A DNA stretch of 64,000 bases, taken from Algoriphagus halophilus. Its GTDB lineage: Bacteria; Bacteroidota; Bacteroidia; Cytophagales; Cyclobacteriaceae. Below are positions 43,369 to 51,997 of this stretch, one piece after another (the first letter of the stretch is position 1; each line of letters opens with the position of its first letter). The translations under genes and the position numbers were made by a program. The notes beneath the pieces are model-generated. The model ran no database searches, was not told the DNA's origin, and saw only the letters and a program-made list of their open reading frames with translations. The DNA is taken from positions 744,001-808,000 of the forward strand of contig NZ_FSRC01000001.1 of assembly GCF_900129785.1 (NCBI RefSeq), written 5' to 3'.

Positions 43369-44094
43369 TTATTTTTTCTTTTTGTATATGAGATAGTGCT
43401 GGATGGGCAAGAACTTTCCATTTTTCTCCAATTCAAAACCATTGGCATTCAACTCTTTGGTGACTTGTTTTTCGGTCATTTTGTGCAATGGTTTAATGTT
43501 GATAGTAGGGTCTTCACCTCGGTATTCAAGGAGTAGGACCTTGCCATTGGGAGATAAGGATTCATAAATACTCTGTAGCATTTCCTGAGGATAGGATAAC
43601 TCATGGTATACATCAACCATGATCACTAAGTCTATTGCCCCTTTTGGAAGGTTAGATGATTTTTCTGATCCTTGAACAGTCTCGACATTCTTCAAGTTTA
43701 GCTCTTTACTTTTTGCATTGATGTAATCAATCGCATCTTTTTGAATTTCCACTGCATACACTTTGCCTTGAGGAACAAGTGGGGCGATACGAAAGGTGTA
43801 ATATCCTGAGCCTGCTCCAATATCTGCCACTGTACTCGATGAATTGATGGGTAGGTTTTCTAAAGCTGCAGCAATTCCTTCTTCTCGTTCTCTACTGGCT
43901 CTCTCCAACCAGTCCTTTCCTGCAAATCCCATGACTTGGGATATTTCTCTTCCTAAGTAAACTTTTCCTGTTCCATCCCAACTCGGTTCTTTGGATTGGT
44001 AGACTTGGGTATCATTTTTAGAGGATTGTGCTAATACCACCTGCTGAAAATTGAAAGCAATTCCCAGGATAATGGCAAGGATATATCTTTTCAT
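43369..44094 (-). CDS. class I SAM methyltransferase with export signal
   Basis: A 241-residue protein with a Rossmann methyltransferase domain: VADIGAGSGYYTFRIAP (motif I) near 88, VYAVEIQKDAIDYI (Asp/Glu motif II), DLVIMVDVYHELSYPQEM (motif IV/V) and KVLLLEYRGEDP. The unusual part is the N-terminus MKRYILAIILGIAFNFQQVVLAQ (cited by segment), a convincing signal peptide, which would place the enzyme in the periplasm where SAM is not thought to be available. Similar exported annotations exist in the family. It lies 131 bases before the cytolysin-like gene on the same strand. Confidence 0.88.
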   Translation of the reverse strand: MKRYILAIILGIAFNFQQVVLAQSSKNDTQVYQSKEPSWDGTGKVYLGREISQVMGFAGKDWLERASREREEGIAAALENLPINSSSTVADIGAGSGYYTFRIAPLVPQGKVYAVEIQKDAIDYINAKSKELNLKNVETVQGSEKSSNLPKGAIDLVIMVDVYHELSYPQEMLQSIYESLSPNGKVLLLEYRGEDPTINIKPLHKMTEKQVTKELNANGFELEKNGKFLPIQHYLIYKKKK

Positions 44095-44391
44095 CTTATT
44101 TCTTTTACTACTAAACTTAAATAAATCATGCTTGTTTTCCTGCTAGGTTAAATATGGCTATTCTTAGAATGGAATTCCTTTTTTACTGGATTATTCAAAG
44201 AAATAAGTCAGAAACCATTTTTAAAGGGTTTTAACAAAATGTATATAAAAAAAGCGAAGTTAACCTATGTTTTAAGTCGTTCATTTTCAGTTAAATAATT
44301 GCTATTTCTTTAATTTAATAGTATATTCAGTTAGAATTTTTTAGCTACCTCAATTGAATAAGTATGTTAGTTCAACTTAATAAATTTTTAA
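44095..44391. other. AT-rich divergent spacer of 297 bases
   Basis: No coding frame is visible. The octamer TTCAGTTA occurs twice 40 bases apart (near 44286 and 44326). I see no hairpin with a T-run and no clear -7/-33 pair. Confidence 0.5.
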
Positions 44392-45072
44392 ATGAAAGAA
44401 TCAAATAGTAATTCTCGAAGAAGTTTTCTTGAAAAAATCGCATTAGGTTCTGCGGTTGGTGGATTAGCAGGAATATTGAATCCAGCAGTTGCAAATCCAC
44501 TAGAAGAAAATAAGAAGCAGATGCATGAAGCTGACGAATGGTTCAAAAAAATCAAAGGTTCGCATCGAATTGTATATGATGGTTCTACACCTCATGATGG
44601 ATTCCCAATTATTTGGAATTGGGCATTTTACTTAACCAATAATCAAACCGATAGTCCTGATTCTGACATTACTGCCATGACGGTGCTAAGACATTCAGCC
44701 GTTCCGTTTGCATTGGAGGACAGACTTTGGTCAAAGTATAAATTAGGGGCTGTATTTGAAGTGAATGATCCTGCTACGGGGGCTCCTTCCTTAAGAAATC
44801 CATACTATGAGCCTAAACCAGGTGATTTTCCGATGCCTCAAATTCAAGGGATCAAAGATCTTCAAGCAAGGGGAGCCATGTTTTGTGTTTGTGATTTAGC
44901 ACTTCAGGTGTATAGTGGGGCTATAGCGGGTCAGATGAACCTGCAAATGGAAGACGTATACAAAGATATGATAAGTGGAGTGCACCCCGGAATACAAGTG
45001 GTTCCTTCAGGGGTCTGGGCATTGGGTAGAGCCCAAGAGCATGGTTGCGCTTATGTATTTGCTGGAGGTTAA
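44392..45072 (+). CDS. Tat-exported protein, DsrE-like, unknown function
   Basis: A 226-residue protein with a Tat signal (NSRRSFLEKIALGSAVGG). The mature part has TAMTVLRHSAVPFAL, then LQARGAMFCVCDLALQVYSG near 165, a Cys-x-Cys placed where DsrE-type proteins carry their sulfur-binding Cys, and ends VVPSGVWALGRAQEHGCAYVFAGG (cited in part). Relation to DsrE is supported by this layout and by the DsrE gene starting 9 bases downstream. A role in envelope sulfur transfer or binding is possible, but I know no characterised close homolog. It begins after the AT-rich divergent spacer. Confidence 0.75.
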   Translation: MKESNSNSRRSFLEKIALGSAVGGLAGILNPAVANPLEENKKQMHEADEWFKKIKGSHRIVYDGSTPHDGFPIIWNWAFYLTNNQTDSPDSDITAMTVLRHSAVPFALEDRLWSKYKLGAVFEVNDPATGAPSLRNPYYEPKPGDFPMPQIQGIKDLQARGAMFCVCDLALQVYSGAIAGQMNLQMEDVYKDMISGVHPGIQVVPSGVWALGRAQEHGCAYVFAGG

Positions 45073-45081
45073 AATTTAGAA

Positions 45082-45498
45082 ATGATGAAAAAGTCTGTTT
45101 TATTCCTGTTTGGATTGATTCTTTCCATGGCTGTATATGCTCAAACTCCTCCCGTTAAAATTGTTTTTGACGTGACAAGCGGTGAGGAAGGGGTACATCA
45201 ATCAGCAATGAGGCACATTTCTGTGATGGCGAATCAATACCCTGATTCTGAATTCGAAATGGTGGTCTATAGCAGTGCTTTAGACATGGTTTTGAAAGAT
45301 AAATCCTCGGTTTCCAAAGAATTGGAGGAATTAGCAAAAAAAGAGAATGTGACGTTTAAGGTTTGCCAAATGAGTTTGGACAGATATAAACTACCCACTT
45401 CCAGTTTGATCCCCGGTGTCGGAACAGTTCCTGATGGAATTTTAGAGATCATCAAGAAGCAGCAAGAAGGCTGGGGATATATCAAAGAGAGTAAATAA
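45082..45498 (+). CDS. exported DsrE family protein
   Basis: A 138-residue protein with signal peptide (SVLFLFGLILSMAVYAQ). The small alpha/beta DsrE fold is visible: VKIVFDVTSGEE, HISVMANQYP, EMVVYSSALDMVL and VTFKVCQMSL, with the conserved Cys near 95 in the position that binds sulfur in DsrE/TusD proteins. The final GVGTVPDGILEIIKKQQEGWGYI is typical of the single-domain periplasmic branch. It forms an operon with the Tat-exported gene upstream (9-base gap) and ends at a hairpin shared with the convergent TIR gene. Confidence 0.88.
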   Translation: MMKKSVLFLFGLILSMAVYAQTPPVKIVFDVTSGEEGVHQSAMRHISVMANQYPDSEFEMVVYSSALDMVLKDKSSVSKELEELAKKENVTFKVCQMSLDRYKLPTSSLIPGVGTVPDGILEIIKKQQEGWGYIKESK

Positions 45499-45521
45499 TT
45501 GCTCTTACCTTTAAATCTAGG

Positions 45522-45550
45522 AGGGCCTGAGCAATCGGGCCCTTTTTTAT
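45522..45550. terminator. bidirectional terminator between DsrE and TIR genes
   Basis: AGGGCC (45522-45527) pairs with GGCCCT (45538-45543) around a 10-base loop, followed by six T residues on the plus strand. Confidence 0.75.
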
Positions 45551-46308
45551 TTTAGCAAAGCAACCAACTCATCCATTCTCATAAATTCTCCCAATGGAAA
45601 TGAAATGGAATGTTCCTCGCTCGGATAGTTTACAAAAATCACTTCTTGATGGTTGTCAAAAAATTTACTGAATAGTTCCTGGGCTATGGAGGATTTTGAA
45701 TTGATTGGATGGAGTTTTTTCAAAGTTTCTGCATGAAAAAAGCCGATGATCTGTTTCTTATTGTTCAAGGCAAATTCAATTTCTTTGGCAGACCAGACTG
45801 AATCAAAGATGTTTTCCGATAAAAAGACTCCGAAAAAAGGGAGCTTTTCAATGGCGGTTTTTACCTCCGAATTGATATGCTGATGATACAGTAAATCAGT
45901 TTCTGCCAGCCAAAGATGCAGGTCTTGTTTAGCCAGTGCTTTAGCCAGATCCACTACCTTATCCGAATCTTTGAAGCTATGGGATAAAAACATGCATTTT
46001 TCCGCACTTCGATCCAATTCATCCAATAAGAGCTCTTGATCTTGCTTAAAAAAATCCATCCCCTCTCTTTTTTTGACTTTATCAATATGCCCCCAGAGTA
46101 CGTCTAAGCTTTTCTTAGAAGGCAAGGTGGAATAGCGAAATTGATGGTCTCTGCTTTTTTGATACGCTTTCAGTAACATTTCATCCAATTCCAAAGGAGA
46201 AATGGTGTCAATTTGTAAAGATTGAAGGATTCCCTGTGAAGTATTCCATTTCGAATTAGAGGTTAAAAGGAATTGTTCAACTTGATGTAGGAACCTGGAA
46301 TCTTCCAT
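45547..46308 (-). CDS. TIR domain protein
   Basis: A 253-residue cytoplasmic protein. Residues 1-100 are helical without a recognised family. Residues about 103-190 form a TIR-type domain: CMFLSHSFKDSD, VVDLAKALAKQDLHLWLAETDLL, then FFGVFLSENIFDSVWSAKEIEFAL, in which the Glu of KEI near 176 matches the catalytic Glu of TIR NADases. Bacterial TIR proteins often cleave NAD+ in anti-phage systems or host interaction, so NADase activity is plausible but unproven. The gene starts 13 bases after the stop of an NYN-LOTUS gene on the same strand, so the pair is almost certainly co-transcribed. Confidence 0.85.
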   Translation of the reverse strand: MEDSRFLHQVEQFLLTSNSKWNTSQGILQSLQIDTISPLELDEMLLKAYQKSRDHQFRYSTLPSKKSLDVLWGHIDKVKKREGMDFFKQDQELLLDELDRSAEKCMFLSHSFKDSDKVVDLAKALAKQDLHLWLAETDLLYHQHINSEVKTAIEKLPFFGVFLSENIFDSVWSAKEIEFALNNKKQIIGFFHAETLKKLHPINSKSSIAQELFSKFFDNHQEVIFVNYPSEEHSISFPLGEFMRMDELVALLK

Positions 46309-46321
46309 ATGCTAAGAGGTT

Positions 46322-47107
46322 TTATTTCAATTTGACCAAGGGATAATTCAGCCCATTCACCTCGTTTTTCATTACCTGGTATTTTTTCAGGCTTCGGAAC
46401 AATTCGGTGAGGTTTCTAAAGCCATAAGATCTTGGGTCAAAGCTAGGGTCTATCTTTCTCAATGATGATCCGATTTTGGCGATGTGAATTTCTTCTTCTT
46501 CGTCCGAAGAAATCTCAAAAGCTTTGTCAATTAAATTTAAATCTAGGGTAGGAGCCTCTTTTAAAATTTCTTCTTTCTTAGAATCTTCTGACCTAGTATT
46601 TCCTTGTTTGGAAGTATTGGAAGGAGTTTTATCGCTTTTTCTAAAGGGAGTTTTATCCTCTTCTGTATCTGGGCCGAGGTTTTCAGCAAACGTGAATATC
46701 TCGCAGGATTGGACAAAGGCCTTGGGGGTAATTCTTCTTCCGATACCCATGACAAACAAACCTTCTTCCCGGATTCTTTTAGCAAGGCCTGTATAATCGG
46801 AATCACTTGAAACAATGCAAAATCCATCTACGCTATCGCTATGTAAAATATCCATGGCATCAATGATCAGGGAGCTATCCGTAGAGTTTTTTCCTGTGGT
46901 GTAGGAGAATTTTTGGATAGGATTGAAAGAATGGAGGTTGATCATTTCTTTCCAGCTATTCATCTGTGGGGTAGTCCAATCTCCATAAATACGTCGTATG
47001 GTGGCTTTTCCATATTTGGAAACCTCTTCTAATATCTCTTTGATTAATTTAGCCTGTGCATTATCGCCATCAATTAGTACTGCGATGTTGAATTTATTGT
47101 CTCTCAT
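46322..47107 (-). CDS. NYN domain protein with C-terminal LOTUS/OST-HTH domain
   Basis: A 261-residue protein. Residues about 8-140 are an NYN (PIN-like, LabA/DUF88) domain: VLIDGDNAQAKLI, RRIYGDWT, FSYTTGKNSTDSSLIIDAMDIL and FCIVSSDSDYTGLAKRIRE carry the Asp residues of the metal-dependent nuclease site. A charged low-complexity linker (150-190) leads to a C-terminal LOTUS/OST-HTH domain (AKIGSSLRKIDPSFDPRSYGFRNLTELFRSL near 205), which binds RNA. The combination suggests an RNA-processing enzyme. It is first in the operon with the TIR gene. Confidence 0.92.
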   Translation of the reverse strand: MRDNKFNIAVLIDGDNAQAKLIKEILEEVSKYGKATIRRIYGDWTTPQMNSWKEMINLHSFNPIQKFSYTTGKNSTDSSLIIDAMDILHSDSVDGFCIVSSDSDYTGLAKRIREEGLFVMGIGRRITPKAFVQSCEIFTFAENLGPDTEEDKTPFRKSDKTPSNTSKQGNTRSEDSKKEEILKEAPTLDLNLIDKAFEISSDEEEEIHIAKIGSSLRKIDPSFDPRSYGFRNLTELFRSLKKYQVMKNEVNGLNYPLVKLK

Positions 47108-47217
47108 CTCTAATTTTTGTGAATAAGTAAATCTACCAAAAATTAAGTGCTTATCTCAGGAATGGTTTTCCTGAGTTAAGGTTATTTTAGAAAGAAGTAC
47201 TTGGAATCAAGGATTCT

Positions 47218-49425
47218 TTGCGAACTTTGATCCTTCCTAACTCAATACCTGTGGCCACAAAAGTTCTATTTATTACACCACCCTTTACCCAGCTAAATAC
47301 GCCTTATCCTGCAACAGCCTATTTAAAAGGGTATTTAAATACCTTGGGGATTCCTTCCAACCAAATGGATTTAGGGATGGAGGTAATTTTAGCCTTGTTT
47401 TCGAAAAAAGGACTTCGAAAGGTTTTTGATTTGATTGAACAGCAGGATTTGGAGTTATCAGACAATGCTGCCAGAATAGTCAGGCTCCAGGCAAATTACC
47501 TTCAAACCATAGATGCAGTCATCTCTTTTTTGCAGGATAAAAACCCCACGTTGGCTTATCATATTTCGGAAGGAGATTATTTACCGGAAGCTGGTAGGTT
47601 TGAACAATTGGATGATTTGGAATGGGCATTCGGGACCTTGGGGGTACGTGATAAAGCCCGGTATTTTGCCACCTTATACCTGGAAGATCTAGGAGATTTG
47701 ATCACAGAAGCCATTGACCCAAATTTTGGTTTTAGTCGGTATGCAGAAAAACTTGCTGTTTCTGCAAGTGATTTTGATGAGATGGAAGTTGCATTGAATC
47801 AAGAGACTGGCTTGATAGACCAAATGATGTTAGAATTGCTTGGAGAGGAAATTGAAATGGTTCAGCCTGATTCCATCGCATTTTCTGTTCCTTTTCCTGG
47901 TAACCTTTATGGAGCTCTGAAATGTGGTCAATTTATCAAATCCCAATTTCCCGAAATCAGTGTATGGATGGGAGGGGGGTATCCAAATACCGAGCTGAGA
48001 TCATTAAAGGATCCAAGAATTTTTGACTTCATCGATTTTATAACCTTGGATGATGGTGAAGCTCCTGTGCGCCTATTGTTAGAGCATTTGGAAGGGAAGA
48101 GACCGTTGGAGGAGCTGAAGAGAACATTTATTCGAGAAGATGATAAGGTGAGGTTCCTGAATAATTCATCTGTGAAGGATGTGTCCAAGCGAGAGGTGGG
48201 AACTCCTGATTATTCAGATTTGAAATTACAGGATTATTTATCAGTCATTGAAGTGGCCAATCCCATGCATCGACTATGGAGTGATGGGCGCTGGAACAAG
48301 TTGACCTTGGCACATGGCTGCTACTGGGGAAAGTGTACTTTTTGTGACATCTCTCTGGATTATATAGGCAGATATGAACCGATTACTGCTTCCATTCTGG
48401 CGGATAGAATTGAAGAGATAATGGACCAGACGGGAAATAATGGGTTCCATTTTGTGGATGAGGCGGCCCCCCCTGCCTTGATGAGAGATTTGGCAATTGA
48501 AATCTTGAGGCGAGGCTTGACAGTAGTTTGGTGGACCAATATCAGGTTTGAAAGTAGCTTTACCTTAGATCTTTGCCGCTTGCTCAGAGCTTCTGGGTGC
48601 ATTGCCGTATCTGGTGGACTGGAAGTTGCTTCAGACCGCTTGCTTGCTTTGATTAAGAAAGGAGTGACAGTGGCCCAAGTAGCCCAAGTATGTAATCATT
48701 TTACAGAATCAGGAATTATGGTTCATGCTTATTTGATGTATGGATTTCCTACCCAAACCACACAAGAGACGGTGGACTCCTTGGAAATGGTCAGGCAACT
48801 TTTTGAAATGGGAGTATTGCAATCCGCATTTTGGCATCGCTTTGCTATGACAGCCCACAGTCCAGTAGGATTAAATCCAAAGGCCTTTAGTGTATCCAGA
48901 GTGGGAGAGAAAGAGGGGGATTTTGCCAATAATGAATTGGAATTTGTGGATCCTGTAGGAGCTGATCATGGGGAGTTTGGAGATGGATTAAGAAAGTCTC
49001 TTTTTAATTACATGCATGGAATTGGTTTTGAAATACCCCTACAAGATTGGTTTGATAGAAAAATGCCAAAGACAAGCATTGGTCCTCAGTATATCGCAAA
49101 AGCAATTCAAAGTGAACCTGGGATTCCCTATAAGGATCAACAACGAATTCTCTGGATCGGGGCTCAACCTGAATTGATTGCCTTGGAGGATGAGGATTCC
49201 TGTGATTTGGTTTTTTCAGGGAAAAAAGAAGATTTCGCGATGGAATTGCCAATGGCTTTGGGCGAATGGGTGTTTAATTTGCTCTCCGAGGTTTCCTACA
49301 CCCAGAACCTAAAGACCCTGAAACCTATCCGTCAAAGTTATGAAAGCCAACTTGGGGACTTCGAAGAGTTGGCAGAATCTGAAGTTTGGGACATTTTGAG
49401 AGCGCAAGGATTGTTGATTTTTTAA
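47218..49425 (+). CDS. B12-binding-type radical SAM protein
   Basis: A protein of about 735 residues. No ATG exists near the 5' end; TTG at 47218 and GTG at 47251 are the candidate starts, the latter giving MATKVLFITPPF, the usual N-terminus of the family. Residues to about 290 form the cobalamin-binding-like domain (ITPPFTQLNTPYPATAYLKG, WMGGGYPNTE, FITLDDGE) without an obvious DxHxxG. The radical SAM core (about 350-580) has HGCYWGKCTFCD near 363, that is CX4CX2C instead of CX3CX2C. It continues with SGGLEVASDRLLALIKKGV and MYGFPTQTTQET. The reaction is unknown. No peptide precursor gene is evident nearby. Confidence 0.87.
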   Translation: MRTLILPNSIPVATKVLFITPPFTQLNTPYPATAYLKGYLNTLGIPSNQMDLGMEVILALFSKKGLRKVFDLIEQQDLELSDNAARIVRLQANYLQTIDAVISFLQDKNPTLAYHISEGDYLPEAGRFEQLDDLEWAFGTLGVRDKARYFATLYLEDLGDLITEAIDPNFGFSRYAEKLAVSASDFDEMEVALNQETGLIDQMMLELLGEEIEMVQPDSIAFSVPFPGNLYGALKCGQFIKSQFPEISVWMGGGYPNTELRSLKDPRIFDFIDFITLDDGEAPVRLLLEHLEGKRPLEELKRTFIREDDKVRFLNNSSVKDVSKREVGTPDYSDLKLQDYLSVIEVANPMHRLWSDGRWNKLTLAHGCYWGKCTFCDISLDYIGRYEPITASILADRIEEIMDQTGNNGFHFVDEAAPPALMRDLAIEILRRGLTVVWWTNIRFESSFTLDLCRLLRASGCIAVSGGLEVASDRLLALIKKGVTVAQVAQVCNHFTESGIMVHAYLMYGFPTQTTQETVDSLEMVRQLFEMGVLQSAFWHRFAMTAHSPVGLNPKAFSVSRVGEKEGDFANNELEFVDPVGADHGEFGDGLRKSLFNYMHGIGFEIPLQDWFDRKMPKTSIGPQYIAKAIQSEPGIPYKDQQRILWIGAQPELIALEDEDSCDLVFSGKKEDFAMELPMALGEWVFNLLSEVSYTQNLKTLKPIRQSYESQLGDFEELAESEVWDILRAQGLLIF

Positions 49426-49538
49426 CCTGTTTTGGTGTTTATTAGTTGGTTAAAAGGCTGATTGTTAAAATTATGGTCTGGGATTTTTTCCTCTTCTTTT
49501 AAATTATTGTGTAAATTCCAGTGGTACATTCATATACT

Positions 49539-50108
49539 ATGGAAGAACAACTCATTTTAAAAAAAGAAAAGACGGATAGAGAGCATCAGACTTTCTTTCG
49601 AGTGACTTTTAAGAATAATTGCAATCTTCTTCAGATTGCTGACAACAAGGCAAACATTATTATTAGTATCAATGCTTTGGTGATTTCATCTGTAGTGGCC
49701 ATCATGGGGTATGGGACTATCTCTCATCAGATTGAAATAGAGCGACCCATTACTTTGTTGCCCATTTTATTGCTTCTATTTACCTGTTTTGTTTCTACGA
49801 TCCTGGCAGTTCAGTCAGCAAAACCGAAAATCGTGGGTAATAAAACCACATCCAATATAGACCCAAAATCCAGTATCATGTTTTTTGGTTCAAGTGCGGA
49901 TTTATCGATGGAAGAGTACTTGAGTGAGGTAAATCGGATTCTACCTTCCAAGAAAGAAATTCAGGAGCAAATGTCTATCGCGTTATTTTATCAAGCCAAA
50001 GTCCTCAATAAAAAATACATGCTCTTAAGACATGCTTATAATGTGTTTATCCTGGGCCTAGCCTTAGGTATATTGACCTTTTTGATTTATTTAGGCATGA
50101 TTTACTAA
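49539..50108 (+). CDS. stand-alone Pycsar-type transmembrane effector (DUF5706-like)
   Basis: A 189-residue membrane protein from the ATG at 49539; a GTG at 49521 is in frame but weaker. A helical start (TFFRVTFKNNCNLLQIADNKANIIISINALVIS, cited by key ADNKAN) leads into TM1, TM2 follows (LLPILLLLFTCFVSTILAV) and TM3 is at the C-terminus. The ADxKAxI pattern before the first helix matches the Pycsar system effector family (DUF5706), which damages membranes on sensing cyclic pyrimidine nucleotides. No pyrimidine cyclase and no HD domain are adjacent. It may respond to a signal made elsewhere or have another role. Confidence 0.75.
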   Translation: MEEQLILKKEKTDREHQTFFRVTFKNNCNLLQIADNKANIIISINALVISSVVAIMGYGTISHQIEIERPITLLPILLLLFTCFVSTILAVQSAKPKIVGNKTTSNIDPKSSIMFFGSSADLSMEEYLSEVNRILPSKKEIQEQMSIALFYQAKVLNKKYMLLRHAYNVFILGLALGILTFLIYLGMIY

Positions 50109-50120
50109 TAATATCGCATT

Positions 50121-50151
50121 AAAAAAGGGGAGTAAATCACTCCCCTTTTTT
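50121..50151. terminator. bidirectional terminator between Pycsar-type effector and dienelactone hydrolase genes
   Basis: GGGGAGT pairs with ACTCCCC around AAATC, extended by an A-run before and a T-run after, so the hairpin is symmetric and works on both strands. It lies 12 bases past the effector stop. Confidence 0.9.
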
Positions 50152-50164
50152 AGTATCGATAACT

Positions 50165-51055
50165 TTAACTTTTGAGCTTTTCATTAAAAAAGTCAATGGT
50201 TCTTTCCCAGGCCAAAGTCGCAGCAGCCTCATCATATCTCGGGGTGGTGTTATTGTGAAAACCATGATTTACATCTGGGTAAACAAATGCTTGGTATTCA
50301 ATATTGTTGGCTTTCAAAACTTCTTCATAGGCTGGCCATCCTGCATTGACGCGTTCATCCAAACCGGCATATTGAAGCATCAAAGGAGCTTTAATCTTGG
50401 CTGCATCCTCAGCAGAGGGCTGTCCTCCATAAAAAGGAACTGCAGCTCCCAAATCGGGCAGTCTTACAGCCATCATATTGGAAATCCAACCACCAAAGCA
50501 GAAGCCTACTACTCCCACTTCACCTGTACAATCAGGGTGGTTTTTGAGAGTTTCATAGGCAGCGATGAAGTCCTCTAACATTTCATTTCTATCCCTTTTG
50601 GATTGCATGGCTCTACCTTCATCATCATTGCCGGGATAGCCTCCCAAAGGAGTCAACGCATCTGGGGCCAAGGAAATAAAACCAGCCACTGCACATCTTC
50701 TTCCTACATCTTCTATATAGGGATTCAACCCCCTGTTTTCATGTACTACCACGATTCCAGGAACCTTGCCAGTCATCCCTGTAGGAGTGGAGAGCAATCC
50801 TTTGATTTTGCCTCCTCCCTTGGGGGAGTCGTACATAATGAATTCAGATTCCAGGCGCTCATCATCTGGTAATATGGTTCGGGTGTCCACATAATTAGGC
50901 ATCATGGCACTCATTAATGAGGCTACCGTAATTCCTCCAACGGCATAAGCCGAAAGTTTTTCTACAAAAGTCCTTCGGTCTAGTTTGTTGTGTGCATAGG
51001 CATCATAGAGATCAAAAACTTCCTGTTGGATATCCTCTTTGTTCAATTGTTTCAT
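50165..51055 (-). CDS. dienelactone hydrolase family protein, probably exported
   Basis: A 296-residue alpha/beta hydrolase with a Cys nucleophile: [14 protein letters not shown] near 188, Asp in YAGLDERV near 235 and His in [12 protein letters not shown] near 263 form the triad. [19 protein letters not shown] is the typical loop before the oxyanion site. The N-terminus has [23 protein letters not shown] after a 25-residue leader, a Tat-like signal, as in several family members. Substrates are esters or lactones such as those in aromatic degradation, and none is indicated by context. A 199-base spacer with no recognisable features lies upstream, before the next minus-strand gene. Confidence 0.9.
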   Translation of the reverse strand: MKQLNKEDIQQEVFDLYDAYAHNKLDRRTFVEKLSAYAVGGITVASLMSAMMPNYVDTRTILPDDERLESEFIMYDSPKGGGKIKGLLSTPTGMTGKVPGIVVVHENRGLNPYIEDVGRRCAVAGFISLAPDALTPLGGYPGNDDEGRAMQSKRDRNEMLEDFIAAYETLKNHPDCTGEVGVVGFCFGGWISNMMAVRLPDLGAAVPFYGGQPSAEDAAKIKAPLMLQYAGLDERVNAGWPAYEEVLKANNIEYQAFVYPDVNHGFHNNTTPRYDEAAATLAWERTIDFFNEKLKS

Positions 51056-51254
51056 GGTCTGTTTGGTTTATCGGGGATTATTAAAAGTTCGAGTTATAAT
51101 TTATTAAAAATCAGATGGTTTTCATGAAGTTTTCAGTAGGGAATTAGTTTTCTTTTACTAATGAACCTATGGAGTGAAGCATGGTAAAAGATTCTCGCTG
51201 AATTACTTATCCGGTAAATCTGACAGGATGTTTCAAATAATAGAAATTAAAATG

Positions 51255-51947
51255 TCAATTTTGAACTCGGGGAGTATACCTGATCAGTTGATCTCCTCCT
51301 GAAAATTGAATGACTTTATTACTGATCTTTTTTACTCCGAAACGGGTGGTTTTATCAAAGACTTGTTTCCCGATATTTTCAGCTAGGCCGATTCTTATGA
51401 TTTTTGAGGAGTCATTTACTAAATCCAATTCAAATGATTCATGTCCAACCAAAGAAAAAATAGTATAGGTTTGGGTTTTATTACCTTTGATTAAGCGGAT
51501 AGAACAAACCCCATCAGTTCCAGCGATGATTCCTTTGTTTTTGCTCTTATCCTCAAAATACTGAGCAACTGTTCCAGTAATAGGCATTTCTGTTTCTAAT
51601 TCATAAAATTCAAAATGAAAGGTTACGGAATCAGTTTGTTTAGATTCAGGAATACTTTCAATGAAGACCTTGCTTTTTATGGGGTCTTTTTCCTTGGAAT
51701 ATTGGAGAATGAGTGAATCTTTTGAAAGTAGATAAGTGCCGTAACCATAACTCTCAGGGCCTAAGTCACCACCTCCTTCAGTTGTAAAGGTGCCATTTTC
51801 CGAAAATTCATACTTTTGATAAATATCAGTGAATCTGATCCCCCAATTAAAATAATAACTCCCCTCAAGACTTTTCTTGGCACAAGAGGATAGGATTATT
51901 AACCAACAAACAATTAAAAAAGATTGAATCTTAATAATGGATTTCAT
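51255..51947 (-). CDS. lipoprotein of unknown function
   Basis: I do not recognise a family. The 230-residue product has a lipoprotein signal (WLIILSSC, Cys22) and a mature part that starts with SLEGSYYFNWG and YEFSENGTFTTEGG, a pattern of lipocalin-like small beta barrels found in many Bacteroidota lipoproteins. It lies 50 bases downstream of another unknown membrane protein gene on the same strand, and the two may be co-transcribed. The AT-rich base composition is like its surroundings. Confidence 0.7.
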   Translation of the reverse strand: MKSIIKIQSFLIVCWLIILSSCAKKSLEGSYYFNWGIRFTDIYQKYEFSENGTFTTEGGGDLGPESYGYGTYLLSKDSLILQYSKEKDPIKSKVFIESIPESKQTDSVTFHFEFYELETEMPITGTVAQYFEDKSKNKGIIAGTDGVCSIRLIKGNKTQTYTIFSLVGHESFELDLVNDSSKIIRIGLAENIGKQVFDKTTRFGVKKISNKVIQFSGGDQLIRYTPRVQN

Positions 51948-51997
51948 TGTTGAGTGATGTATTGATTTATTTCAATATAATCAATACACTTTAAAGA

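Noticed and set aside
49420..49455. Inverted repeat TTTTAACC/GGTTAAAA overlapping the radical SAM stop codon
   Set aside because: The 20-base loop and the AT-rich arms make a functional terminator doubtful.
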